A stretch of DNA of 64,000 bases from JANLYC01 sp963815445 (GTDB lineage Bacteria; Actinomycetota; Actinomycetes; Propionibacteriales; Nocardioidaceae), in the NCBI GenBank assembly GCA_963815445.1, contig CAWFGV010000005.1, positions 62,001 to 126,000 of the forward strand, in the 5' to 3' direction. A program made the translations under genes and the position numbers. This document shows, in pieces, positions 56,475 through 64,000 of the stretch. How positions within the stretch are numbered: position 1 is the first letter of the stretch; each line of letters starts with the position of its first letter. The notes under the pieces are model-generated. The model saw only the letters and a program-made list of their open reading frames with translations. It was not told where the DNA came from and ran no database searches.

Positions 56475-57935
56475 GTGACGTCGCTGCCGGATGCCGCCGC
56501 GGATCGCCGGCGATGGATCGCGCTTGCCGTGTGCTGCAGCGCGCTGTTCATGACGCTGCTCGACCTCAGCATCACCAACGTCGCCCTGCCCGCCATCGGC
56601 CTCGCGACCGGAGCGGGGCCGGCCCAGCTGCAATGGGTGGTCAGCGGGTACACGTTGGCGTTCGGGCTGGTCCCTGTGCTCGGAGGGCGGCTCGGGGACG
56701 ACCACGGACGCCGGGCGATGTTCATCATCGGGGTTGCCGGCTTCGTCGTCACCAGCGCCCTGTCGGGACTCGCTCCGAGCGGAGGCATCCTCATCGCTGC
56801 GCGCGTGCTGCAGGGATTGTCCGGTGGGTTGATCAACCCGCAGGTCTCCGGACTGGTGCAGCAGCTGTTCGCCGGGCGGGACCGCGGCCGGGCCTTCGGT
56901 GTCATCGGCACGGTGGTGGCGCTGGGCACCGCGTTGGGGCCGCTCGCCGGCGGCCTGTTGATCGCGGTAGGCGGTCCCGAGTTCGGGTGGCGGCTCGTGT
57001 TCTTCGTCAACATCCCGATCGGGCTCGCGGTCATCGTGATGGCCAGACGATGGCTGCCTGATGCCCCGCCGACCGGGCGGCATCGCCTTGACATCGGTGG
57101 TGCCGCGGTCCTCGGGCTGGCAACCTTCTGCGTCCTGTTCGCTGCCGTCGAGTATGACGCGCTGCAGGACGGCCGGCTGTTCCTTCTCGGCATACCCGCG
57201 GTGTTCCTGCTGCTCGGGTTCTTCCGTCGCGAGGCCCGACTGACACGTGCTCGACGCGACCCCTTGGTCGATCTGCGGTTGTTCCGGCAGCCCTCGTTCA
57301 CCGCAGGCGTGGTGCTGGCCCTCGTGTTCTTCTGTGGCATGACCGGGTTGCCTCTGGTGCTTGCGCTCTACTACCAACAAGGGCTGGGTTACACGGCGTT
57401 CCAGTCAGGGCTCGGCATCACCGCGTTCGCGTTGGGTTCTGCCGTAGCGGCTCCGCTCGCGGGTCGGGTGGTGACGCGGGTGGGGCGTCCGCTCGTGGTC
57501 GGTGCCTGTCTCACCTTCGGAGCCGGGGCGCTCGCGCTGGATCTGGTCGCCCGTCAAGAGCCCGGAACTCACGCGGCGGTGGCCTTCGCGATACCCCTGT
57601 TCTTCCTCGGTCTCGGCTCGGGCGCCGTCATCACGCCCAACCAGACGCTGACGCTGATCGACGTCGACCCGGTCACCGGCAGCACAGCCGGCGGGGTGCT
57701 CCAGACCTCACAACGCATCGGGGCGGCGATCGGGCAGGCGGTCATCGGTGCCGCGTTCTTCGCTGCGCTGCCCACCGGTGCTACCGGTCTGGCCGGTAGC
57801 ACCCGGTCCGAGGTCTACGGTCACGCGCTGAGCAAGGCGGTGCTGGTGGCCCTGCTGTTCGTGGTAGCCGCTCTCGTCGTGGGCGTGACCGACCTGCTGC
57901 TGACGCGTCAACGCCGGGCCATCGTGCGTCTATGA
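56475..57935 (+). CDS. MFS transporter, DHA2 (14-helix) family
   Basis: 486 residues with 14 predicted helices. LDLSITNVALPAIG in helix 1, LQWVVSGYTLAFGLVPVLGGRLGDDHGRR with the motif-A loop, and GTVVALGTALGPLAGGLL (antiporter motif) define the drug:proton antiporter family. Substrate unknown and no regulator adjoins it, unlike the MFS gene near 6 kb. GTG start at 56475. Confidence 0.9.
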   Translation: MTSLPDAAADRRRWIALAVCCSALFMTLLDLSITNVALPAIGLATGAGPAQLQWVVSGYTLAFGLVPVLGGRLGDDHGRRAMFIIGVAGFVVTSALSGLAPSGGILIAARVLQGLSGGLINPQVSGLVQQLFAGRDRGRAFGVIGTVVALGTALGPLAGGLLIAVGGPEFGWRLVFFVNIPIGLAVIVMARRWLPDAPPTGRHRLDIGGAAVLGLATFCVLFAAVEYDALQDGRLFLLGIPAVFLLLGFFRREARLTRARRDPLVDLRLFRQPSFTAGVVLALVFFCGMTGLPLVLALYYQQGLGYTAFQSGLGITAFALGSAVAAPLAGRVVTRVGRPLVVGACLTFGAGALALDLVARQEPGTHAAVAFAIPLFFLGLGSGAVITPNQTLTLIDVDPVTGSTAGGVLQTSQRIGAAIGQAVIGAAFFAALPTGATGLAGSTRSEVYGHALSKAVLVALLFVVAALVVGVTDLLLTRQRRAIVRL

Positions 57936-57981
57936 CGCCGCACCGGTCCCGCCGGGTCGGCCGGCTGGCGGAGGCGAACCC

Positions 57982-57987
57982 TAGGGT
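57982..57987 (+). promoter_or_regulatory. Putative -10 box (TAGGGT) for PHP gene
   Basis: TAGGGT is six bases before the GTG at 57994; leaderless pattern. Confidence 0.4.
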
Positions 57988-57993
57988 GAGGGG

Positions 57994-58872
57994 GTGCTGA
58001 TCGACCTCCACACCCACTCGCGCGCCTCGGACGGCACCGACACCCCGGCCGAGGTGATCGTGAAGGCGCGCGCGGCGGGGCTCGACGTGATCGCCATGAC
58101 CGACCACGACTCCGCTGCCGGCTGGGACCAGGCAGCAAGCGCCGCCCGCGAGGCAGGGATCACGTTCATCCCAGGCATGGAGATCTCGACCAGGCTGGAT
58201 GGCGCCGGCGTACACCTGTTGGCCTACCTGCCCGACCCGACGTACCCGCCGCTGACCGACGAGCTGGCCCTGATCCTGGCGGGCCGCAGCGGCCGGTTGT
58301 CGGCGATGCTCGCCCAGCTGCGTGACGCGGGCGTCGACATCACCGAGGAGGAGGTCATGGTGCAGGTGGGCGATTCGCCCGCGATCGGTCGCCCGCACCT
58401 TGCGGACGTCTTGGTGACCAAGGGCGTGGCGGCAGACCGGACCGAGGCCTTCCGTGACTGGTTGGGGTGGGGACGCCCGGGGTATGCCGCGCGCTACGCG
58501 ACGCCGACACGAGACATGGTCGCGATCGTGACAGCTGCCGGCGGCGCCGCCGTCATCGCGCACCCGTGGGGTCGTGGCAGCCGGCGCGGGCTCGACCGAG
58601 AGGCGTTGGCCGAGCTGGTCGACGTCGGACTGGTAGGGATCGAGGTCGACCACCAGGACCATACGGCCGCCGACCGCGAGATTCTCCGGCGACTTGCGAC
58701 CGACCTCGGGCTGGTGGCCACGGGGTCCAGCGACTACCACGGCGCAGGCAAGGTCGACCATGAGCTCGGCTGCAACGTCACGGCCGAAGGGCAGCTCGAC
58801 AGGCTGCTGGCCCAGGCCGGAGCGAACGCAGCTGCGGCCGGCAGGTCCGCCCCCGAGGTCGTCCGCCCATGA
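57994..58872 (+). CDS. PHP-domain phosphoesterase (YciV/RNase AM-like)
   Basis: 292 residues. IDLHTHSRASDGTD and IAMTDHDSAAG are the first PHP metal-binding motifs, FIPGMEIS supplies the Glu, and the late VATGSSDYHGAGK the final Asp and His. Such proteins hydrolyse 3',5'-nucleotide phosphates or trim RNA 5' ends. It overlaps the next ATG by four bases, so it is coupled to the RecB-like nuclease. Confidence 0.88.
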   Translation: MLIDLHTHSRASDGTDTPAEVIVKARAAGLDVIAMTDHDSAAGWDQAASAAREAGITFIPGMEISTRLDGAGVHLLAYLPDPTYPPLTDELALILAGRSGRLSAMLAQLRDAGVDITEEEVMVQVGDSPAIGRPHLADVLVTKGVAADRTEAFRDWLGWGRPGYAARYATPTRDMVAIVTAAGGAAVIAHPWGRGSRRGLDREALAELVDVGLVGIEVDHQDHTAADREILRRLATDLGLVATGSSDYHGAGKVDHELGCNVTAEGQLDRLLAQAGANAAAAGRSAPEVVRP

Positions 58873-59744
58873 GCGCGCAGCCATCCGGGCCTGGCCAAGC
58901 GCAGCAGCTCGGCTTCGACGGCATGCCCACCCGGCTCCTCCAGGCTGCTCCGTCGCGTCTGGTCACCTATCTCGACTGCCCGCGGCGCTACCGCTTCACC
59001 TACCTCGACCGCCCGCCTCCGCCGAAAGGCCCGCCGTGGGCGCACAACTCCCTGGGCGCGGCCGTGCACACGGCGTTGGCGAACTGGTGGAAGCTGCCGG
59101 TTGGCCAGCGAACCGTCGCCCGGTCCGGTGAGCTCCTCGAGGATGCGTGGCTCAACGACGGGTTTCGCGACGACGCGCAGCGGTCGGCGGCCCGGCGGCG
59201 AGGGCGCGAGATGGTCGAGACGTATGTCGCCGACCTCGACCCCGCCGACGAGCCCATCGGGGTCGAGCGCACGGTCGCCCTCAAGACCGACCACGCCGCC
59301 TTGTTCGGCCGGGTCGACCGGATCGACGACCGCGCCGGGGAGGGTCTGGTGGTCGTGGACTACAAGACCGGCCGCCACCTGCTGACCGTCGACGACGCCC
59401 GGACGTCGCTGGCCTTGGCGGTGTATGCCGCCGGCGCCGAGCGGACGTTGCGCAAACGGTGCCGCCGGGTCGAGCTGCACCACCTACCGACGGGGGAGGT
59501 GCTGAGCTGGGAGCACTCCGACGAGGGGCTCACGCGACACATCGGCCGGGCTGACTCGATCGCCGCGGAGATCGCCGAGCTCGACACGAGGTTCCGGGCC
59601 GGTGTCGACGCGGCCGAGGCGGACGCGCTGTACCCGGCGCAGGTCTCCAGCCTGTGCGGCTGGTGCGACTTCAACCGGGCCTGCCCGCAGGGCTCCGCAG
59701 CCGCCAAGCCGCGCGAACCCTGGTCCGGTCTCGAGGAGTCCTGA
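58869..59744 (+). CDS. RecB-like PD-(D/E)XK nuclease with Fe-S cluster
   Basis: 291 residues. FGRVDRIDD and VVVDYKTGRH supply the PD-(D/E)XK catalytic residues. A lone Cys37 in YLDCPRRY plus three C-terminal cysteines in SLCGWCDFNRACPQG form the four-Cys Fe-S staple typical of AddB/Cas4-like and RecB-family exonucleases. Found after PHP and DUF6758 genes in many actinobacteria; the role in DNA repair is inferred. Coupled to the PHP gene by a four-base overlap. Confidence 0.9.
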   Translation: MSAQPSGPGQAQQLGFDGMPTRLLQAAPSRLVTYLDCPRRYRFTYLDRPPPPKGPPWAHNSLGAAVHTALANWWKLPVGQRTVARSGELLEDAWLNDGFRDDAQRSAARRRGREMVETYVADLDPADEPIGVERTVALKTDHAALFGRVDRIDDRAGEGLVVVDYKTGRHLLTVDDARTSLALAVYAAGAERTLRKRCRRVELHHLPTGEVLSWEHSDEGLTRHIGRADSIAAEIAELDTRFRAGVDAAEADALYPAQVSSLCGWCDFNRACPQGSAAAKPREPWSGLEES

Positions 59745-59860
59745 CCGCATCGCGAGCGCCGTAACGGCGCACTATGCTCAGCATTTGCTGGCTCCTACGT
59801 CCCTCAGCCCATTGGGCTCGCGTCGGGCAGCGCACCGCAGCACAGCACGAGGGCTGACGT

Positions 59861-61519
59861 ATGGGCAAACCGACCATCCTCACGGTTGACGACGATCCGC
59901 AGGTATCCGCCGCGATCACGCGCGACCTGGCGATGCAGTACGGCGCCGACTACCGACTGGTTCGCACGACGTCCGGTGCTGAGGCGCTGACGGTCCTCGC
60001 GGAGCTCGCACTGCGCGACCAACCCGTGGCGTTGATCGCCGCAGACCAGCGCATGCCCCACATGACCGGCGTCGACATGCTGGCACTGGCCCGCGAGCAC
60101 GCCCCGACCGCCAAGTTCCTGTTGTTGACGGCGTATGCGGACACTGACGTCGCGATCAAGGCCATCAACGACATCGGGCTCGACTACTACCTGCTGAAGC
60201 CGTGGGACCCGCCTCAGGAGCGGCTCTTCCCGGTGATCGACGACCTGCTGAGCGACTGGCGGCAGGCAAACCCGGAGCACACGGCCGACCTTCGGGTCGT
60301 CGGGCATCGGTGGTCCGACCGAAGCCACGAGATCAAGATGTTCCTGGCACGCAACCACGTGCCCTACCGCTGGTTCGACATCGAACGTGACGCGGAAGGA
60401 CGGCGGCTGACCGGACTTGCGGAGGCGAACCCGGCCGACCTGCCGCTCGTGCTGGTGCCTGACGGAGGAACGCTGCGCTCGCCGTCGATCCGCGATCTCG
60501 CGGACTCGCTCGGCTTGCGGACGACCGCGCGGCAGCCGCTGTACGACGTCTGCATCGTCGGGGGTGGCCCGGCGGGTCTGGCGGCCGGCGTGTATGCGGC
60601 ATCCGAAGGACTGAGCACGGTCATCGTGGAGCGCGAGGCCCCGGGCGGTCAGGCGGGACAGAGCGCCTCGATCGAGAACTACCTCGGTTTCCCCAAGGGG
60701 CTCAGCGGATCCGACCTGGCCCAGCGCGCCTTCGCGCAGGCCTCTCGCTTCGGCGTCGAGATGGTGTTGGCACGGGAGGTCGGTGGGTTCGAGAGTCGCG
60801 GCCCGGTGCGCGCGGTCACGTTCGACGGCGAAGGCGAGATCGAGGCGCGCTCGCTGCTGGTGGCGACCGGTGTCGCGTACCGACGACTTCCGGCGGACGG
60901 CGTGGACGGACTGACGGGACGCGGGATCTACTACGGAGTCAACGCGAGCGAAGCGAGCCAGTGTGAGGGTGATGACGTCTATGTCATCGGTGCGGCCAAC
61001 TCGGCCGGGCAGGCCGCGCTCAACCTCTCACGCTTTGCCAAGCGTGTGGTGCTGGTGGCGCGTGCCGCCACCCTCGCGGCCACCATGTCTCGGTATCTGG
61101 TGGACCGGATCATGGCGGCACCGAACGTCGAGGTTCGCTTCAACAGCGAGGTGGTCGCGGCCGCTGGTGACGGCCATCTGGAAGTGCTCACCCTGAGCGA
61201 CCGGGTCACGGGCGAGACGGAGCAGGTCACGTCGAGCTGGCTCTTCATCTTCATCGGTGCGTCCCCACGCACGGACTGGCTGGGCCCCGACATCGCGCGC
61301 GACAGCCATGGCTTCGTGCTCACCGGTCAGGACCTGCTCGTCTCCGACCAGGCCGACAGGTGGCCCCTGGGGCGACCCCCGTTCGCTCTGGAAGCCAGTG
61401 TGCCGGGAGTCTTCGCGGCCGGCGATGTCCGGCTCGACTCGATGAAACGGGTGGCGTCGGCCGTCGGGGAGGGGGCGATGTCGATCTACCTCGTGCACCG
61501 CTACCTGGGAACGATCTGA
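59861..61519 (+). CDS. Receiver domain fused to a thioredoxin-reductase-like flavoprotein
   Basis: 552 residues in three parts. Residues 1-130 are a response-regulator receiver with the acidic pocket Asp10-Asp12, phospho-acceptor Asp62 (AADQRMP), Thr90 and Lys113. Residues 143-220 resemble a glutaredoxin fold (RVVGHRWSDRSHEIKMFL) without the CPxC. Residues 225-552 are a thioredoxin-reductase-like FAD/NAD(P)H domain (GGGPAGLAAG, GGQAG, then GAANSAGQAAL) in which the catalytic CxxC is replaced by ASEASQC. The ATG is separated from the RecB-like gene by 116 bases, and the stop codon shares one base with the kinase ATG. Probably a phosphorylation-controlled flavoenzyme; its electron acceptor is unknown. 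Confidence 0.85.
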   Translation: MGKPTILTVDDDPQVSAAITRDLAMQYGADYRLVRTTSGAEALTVLAELALRDQPVALIAADQRMPHMTGVDMLALAREHAPTAKFLLLTAYADTDVAIKAINDIGLDYYLLKPWDPPQERLFPVIDDLLSDWRQANPEHTADLRVVGHRWSDRSHEIKMFLARNHVPYRWFDIERDAEGRRLTGLAEANPADLPLVLVPDGGTLRSPSIRDLADSLGLRTTARQPLYDVCIVGGGPAGLAAGVYAASEGLSTVIVEREAPGGQAGQSASIENYLGFPKGLSGSDLAQRAFAQASRFGVEMVLAREVGGFESRGPVRAVTFDGEGEIEARSLLVATGVAYRRLPADGVDGLTGRGIYYGVNASEASQCEGDDVYVIGAANSAGQAALNLSRFAKRVVLVARAATLAATMSRYLVDRIMAAPNVEVRFNSEVVAAAGDGHLEVLTLSDRVTGETEQVTSSWLFIFIGASPRTDWLGPDIARDSHGFVLTGQDLLVSDQADRWPLGRPPFALEASVPGVFAAGDVRLDSMKRVASAVGEGAMSIYLVHRYLGTI

Positions 61520-62910
61520 TGCGCGTCGAGGATCTGCGCCCGCTGGGCATCTTCACCGGGCTCACCGACGACCAGCTCGCCGAACTGATCGACAGCGGTG
61601 CCGAGGTCGGCATCGAACCGGGCAACGACTTGTTCCATGAGGGCGAGCCGGCAGACAACTGGTGGCTGCTCGTCGACGGCGCGGTCGATCTCGTCCGCCA
61701 CGTCGGTCGTGAGGACACGGTGGTCGCCAAGATGGACGAGCCAGGTCGCTGGGCCGGCGGGTTCCGCGCATGGGACGAGCACGGTGCGTATCTGGCGACA
61801 GGACGGGGGGTCGTGCCGGGCCGCCTGCTCAAGGTCCCCTCCACCGCTCTACGCGCGTGCTTCGACTCCTGGTTCCCGTTCGGCGGACATCTCGTCGCGG
61901 GGGTGTACCGGACAGCGCGATCAGTGGAGTCGACGGCCAGGCAGCGCGGCGCCCTGGTCACCCTCGGCACGCTCGCCGCCGGGCTCGCGCACGAGCTCAA
62001 CAACCCTGCGGCGGCGGCCACCCGAGCCGTGGCTGCCCTGGAACGGGAGTCTGTTGAGCTCCTCGAGTCACTCCGCCGACTCGCCGACCAGGAAATCTCC
62101 CCGGCCCAGTTCGCTGCCCTGGACGGCCTTCGGCGTGGGATCGAGCCGGCCGGCGTGCTGCTGGATCCGTTGGCCCGGGCTGAACGCGAGCAGACGCTTT
62201 CCGACTGGCTCGAGGCGAACGGAGTCGAACGCGGCTGGGTCATGGCTGCGGCGTTGGCTGACGCCGGTGCCGACGTCGACTGGTGTGACCGGGCCGCTGC
62301 CGTCCTCGACGGCGGGGCTCTGCAGCCCGGCCTGACGTGGGTCACCAGCACGTTGTCGGTGACGACGCTCCTGTCTGAGGTCAAGGAGTCGACACGACGG
62401 ATCTCCGAGCTGGTGTCGGCCGTCAAGTCCTACTCGCAGATGGACCGCGGGGCGATGCAGCAGGTCGATGTGCGGGACGGTCTCGAGAGCACGCTGGTGA
62501 TGCTGGGTCACAAGCTCCGCTCCGATGTCACGGTCGAGCGCGAGTACTCGACAGAGGTTCCGCTGATCGACGCCTACGAAGGTGAGCTCAACCAGGTGTG
62601 GACCAACGTCATCGACAATGCCGTGGACGCGATGCAGGGCGCGGGCACGCTCCGCGTGGGCGTGCGCCTCGACGGTGATGACGTCGTCGTCGAGATCAGC
62701 GACACAGGCCCGGGTATGACGCCTGAGGTGGCCGCCCGCGCGTTCGAGGCGTTCTACACGACCAAGGAGGTCGACCAGGGCACGGGCCTCGGCCTCGACA
62801 TTGCCCGGCGAATCGTGGAGGAGCGCCACGGTGGCACGATCTCGATCGACTCCGACTCGGCCGGGACGGTGATCCGGGTGGCGATCCCGGTGGAGCCGGA
62901 CCAGCGTTAG
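61519..62910 (+). CDS. Histidine kinase with N-terminal cyclic-nucleotide-binding-like domain
   Basis: 463 residues, no transmembrane helix. Residues 1-130 resemble a cNMP-binding/Crp sensory domain (GIFTGLTDDQLAELIDSG, DLFHEGEPADNWWLLVDGAVDLV); the dimerisation/phospho-acceptor helix has His158 in AAGLAHELNNPAAAATRA; the ATPase domain has the N-box NVIDNAVDAM (Asn363, Asn367), G1 DTGPGM and G2 GTGLGL. The ATG overlaps the stop of the receiver-flavoprotein gene (TGATG), so this is its cognate kinase. Confidence 0.9.
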   Translation: MRVEDLRPLGIFTGLTDDQLAELIDSGAEVGIEPGNDLFHEGEPADNWWLLVDGAVDLVRHVGREDTVVAKMDEPGRWAGGFRAWDEHGAYLATGRGVVPGRLLKVPSTALRACFDSWFPFGGHLVAGVYRTARSVESTARQRGALVTLGTLAAGLAHELNNPAAAATRAVAALERESVELLESLRRLADQEISPAQFAALDGLRRGIEPAGVLLDPLARAEREQTLSDWLEANGVERGWVMAAALADAGADVDWCDRAAAVLDGGALQPGLTWVTSTLSVTTLLSEVKESTRRISELVSAVKSYSQMDRGAMQQVDVRDGLESTLVMLGHKLRSDVTVEREYSTEVPLIDAYEGELNQVWTNVIDNAVDAMQGAGTLRVGVRLDGDDVVVEISDTGPGMTPEVAARAFEAFYTTKEVDQGTGLGLDIARRIVEERHGGTISIDSDSAGTVIRVAIPVEPDQR

Positions 62911-62928
62911 CGGCTGACGGGGCAGCGT

Positions 62929-63786
62929 TCAGCCGAGCCAGATCCGGACGAGCGCGTCGCGGGTGCGTTCAGGCTGCTCGACCGCGGGAGAGTGCGCGGC
63001 GTCAGGGATCACGACCACGTCCGTACCCAGCGTCTGCGCCAGCGCGTCCTGAGCGGCGTGTGGAAAGGCATCGTCGTGCTCGCCGCGCAGCACAGCAATC
63101 GGAAGGGCCAGCTTCGCGAGCTCGCCCGTGCGGTCGGGTGCGCGGCCGATGTGGCGGGCCATCGCGGCCAGGGACGCCGGGGCGTTGGCCATGAACCGTC
63201 TGTCGAGGAACGTCTCGATCTCCGGTGGGGACGGCTCGATCCCGCGTTGCTGGTTGTCGCGTTCCTTCGCGAGACGTGCTGCTTCGAGGCCCTCGCGTTC
63301 GAGCAGCTCGGCTGCTCGCAGGGCAGCCTGTCCACGCTCACCGGGAAGCGCCCCGGGCCCGCTGCACATGAGCGTGAGGCTCGCCCAGACGTCGGTGTGT
63401 TCGAGCGCGGCGACCGTGGCGACCAGCCCTCCGAACGAGTGTCCGACGAGGTGGACGCGCTCGGCCGTCCCGAAGACTTCTGCGGACACGGCGACCGCGT
63501 CGGCCGCGAAGCCAGCCAGCGTGTAGTCGTCGTCCGGAGCGCCCGCCGTCTCGAACTGGCCGCGCTGGTCGTAGGTGGCCGCACCCCAACCGGCGTCCGC
63601 GAGCAGCGGAAGGAGCGGGGCGAAGTCCTCCTTGGACCCGGTGAACCCAGGGATGAGGAGCACGTTGCCTCGCGCCAAAGACGTGTCGTGGGGTTCGCAC
63701 GCCCAGCTGGCGAAGCTGCCGCGGTCGGTGGCCAGGTCCGCGCGGCGTACGGACCGGTCGGGGTCGAGACTGCGCGGACGGCTCAT
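62929..63786 (-). CDS. Alpha/beta-fold hydrolase
   Basis: 285 residues. NVLLIPGFTGSKEDFAPLLPLLADAGWGAATYDQRGQ, read in order, opens the fold; VHLVGHSFGGLVA is the nucleophile elbow (Ser), RGEHDDAFP the acid and DAAHSPAVEQPE the His. Substrate unknown. Its ATG overlaps the stop codon of the upstream SDR gene by four bases. Convergent with the kinase gene. Confidence 0.88.
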   Translation of the reverse strand: MSRPRSLDPDRSVRRADLATDRGSFASWACEPHDTSLARGNVLLIPGFTGSKEDFAPLLPLLADAGWGAATYDQRGQFETAGAPDDDYTLAGFAADAVAVSAEVFGTAERVHLVGHSFGGLVATVAALEHTDVWASLTLMCSGPGALPGERGQAALRAAELLEREGLEAARLAKERDNQQRGIEPSPPEIETFLDRRFMANAPASLAAMARHIGRAPDRTGELAKLALPIAVLRGEHDDAFPHAAQDALAQTLGTDVVVIPDAAHSPAVEQPERTRDALVRIWLG

Positions 63787-64000
63787 CGACGCCACCGCGC
63801 TACCCGCTCGACGACGCCGGCGGGTGCCATGCGGGTGACCGCCACGATGACCTTCCAGCGCTTGCTGGGGACCGACACCGCCTTGCCGGCCCGGAGGTCG
63901 CTGAGCGCTTCCGCGACCAGCGCATCCGGCTGCAGCCACAGAAAGCCCGGGATTCGTGAGAGGTCGACGTCCATCCGCTGGTGGAACTCTGTCCGCACGA
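63783..64000 (-). CDS. Short-chain dehydrogenase (SDR), C-terminal part only
   Basis: The gene runs off the right edge; only the last ~72 residues are present. VRTEFHQRMDVDLSRIPGFLWL is the typical post-catalytic segment of classical SDRs (the PGxVxTxF region), followed by KRWKVIVAVTRMAPAG. Catalytic residues are outside the window. Coupled to the hydrolase by a four-base overlap. Confidence 0.75.
   Translation of the reverse strand, partial: VRTEFHQRMDVDLSRIPGFLWLQPDALVAEALSDLRAGKAVSVPSKRWKVIVAVTRMAPAGVVERVARWRR

Noticed and set aside
56163..57380. Long open frame antisense to the second MFS transporter
   Set aside because: Composition of a shadow frame (Gln/Arg/Glu/His) with no recognisable domain.
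1..64000. tRNA, rRNA, riboswitch or replication-origin signals
   Set aside because: No cloverleaf-forming, rRNA-like or DnaA-box-cluster sequence was noticed; this was by eye, so a covariance-model scan would be needed to exclude small RNAs.

Overview
This 64 kb window is a piece of chromosome from a high-GC Gram-positive bacterium (Actinomycetes). The evidence is gene content: mycothiol synthesis (MshB), a Mycobacterium-like order dapD / dapE / LOG protein / folP / DivIVA-like protein / tag / DUF3117, the block O-methyltransferase / sigE / anti-sigma / htrA / tatB / mrp / DUF1003 / MgtE-like protein / stress protein, an actinobacterial-type three-gene sdh operon, strong G/C at third codon positions, and many short-leader or leaderless genes. 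Family-level placement is not secure from the sequence alone; Nocardioidaceae and Intrasporangiaceae-like actinomycetes both fit. No rRNA, tRNA, CRISPR array, insertion sequence or replication origin was seen.

Layout. 1-9 kb: partial FNT channel, PAP2 enzyme, AIM24 protein, secreted LamG protein, DUF2254 membrane protein, TetR/MFS efflux pair with twin operators, small proteins, pterin carbinolamine dehydratase and a lone phage-type holin. 9-13 kb: sdhCAB-type operon. 13-19 kb: ECF sigma factor with membrane partner, a NUDIX-phosphotransferase fusion, mshB, VanW protein. 19-31 kb: ferredoxin and lysine/DAP biosynthesis (fdxA, dapC, dapD, dapE), LOG protein, ybaK in a repeat-bounded cassette, folP, tag, two cell-wall enzymes, enoyl-CoA hydratase with PaaX regulator. 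31-44 kb: DUF3117, pepA, the sigE envelope-stress operon (sigE, an RseA-RseB fusion, HtrA), tatB, mrp, DUF1003, MgtE-like. 44-53 kb: frameshifted phzF, esterase, drug/metabolite transporter, CoA-ester lyase + acyl-CoA dehydrogenase + MaoC hydratase (ethylmalonyl-CoA-type), stress protein. 52-64 kb: phosphatase, RNA ligase-like protein, frameshifted M1 peptidase, NUDIX, DUF6758, MFS, PHP, RecB-like nuclease, an unusual REC-flavoprotein/sensor-kinase pair, alpha/beta hydrolase and a partial SDR.

The most unusual material is intergenic. (1) A previously unfamiliar modular palindromic element occurs at five loci (about 9.05, 34.1, 38.95, 40.7 and 51.95 kb): a 44-bp hairpin, an 18-bp linker and a 24-bp mini-hairpin, with conserved flanks; four of the five sit between convergent genes. 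(2) Two of these elements, in mirror orientation with identical internal spacing, bracket a methyltransferase-TetR module inserted between htrA and tatB. (3) ybaK is bracketed by four direct 22-bp repeats on the left and four inverted copies on the right. These look like two kinds of repeat-bounded gene cassette. (4) The two-gene pair at 59.9-62.9 kb joins a receiver domain to a thioredoxin-reductase-like flavoprotein lacking the redox CxxC and couples it to a cyclic-nucleotide-domain histidine kinase.
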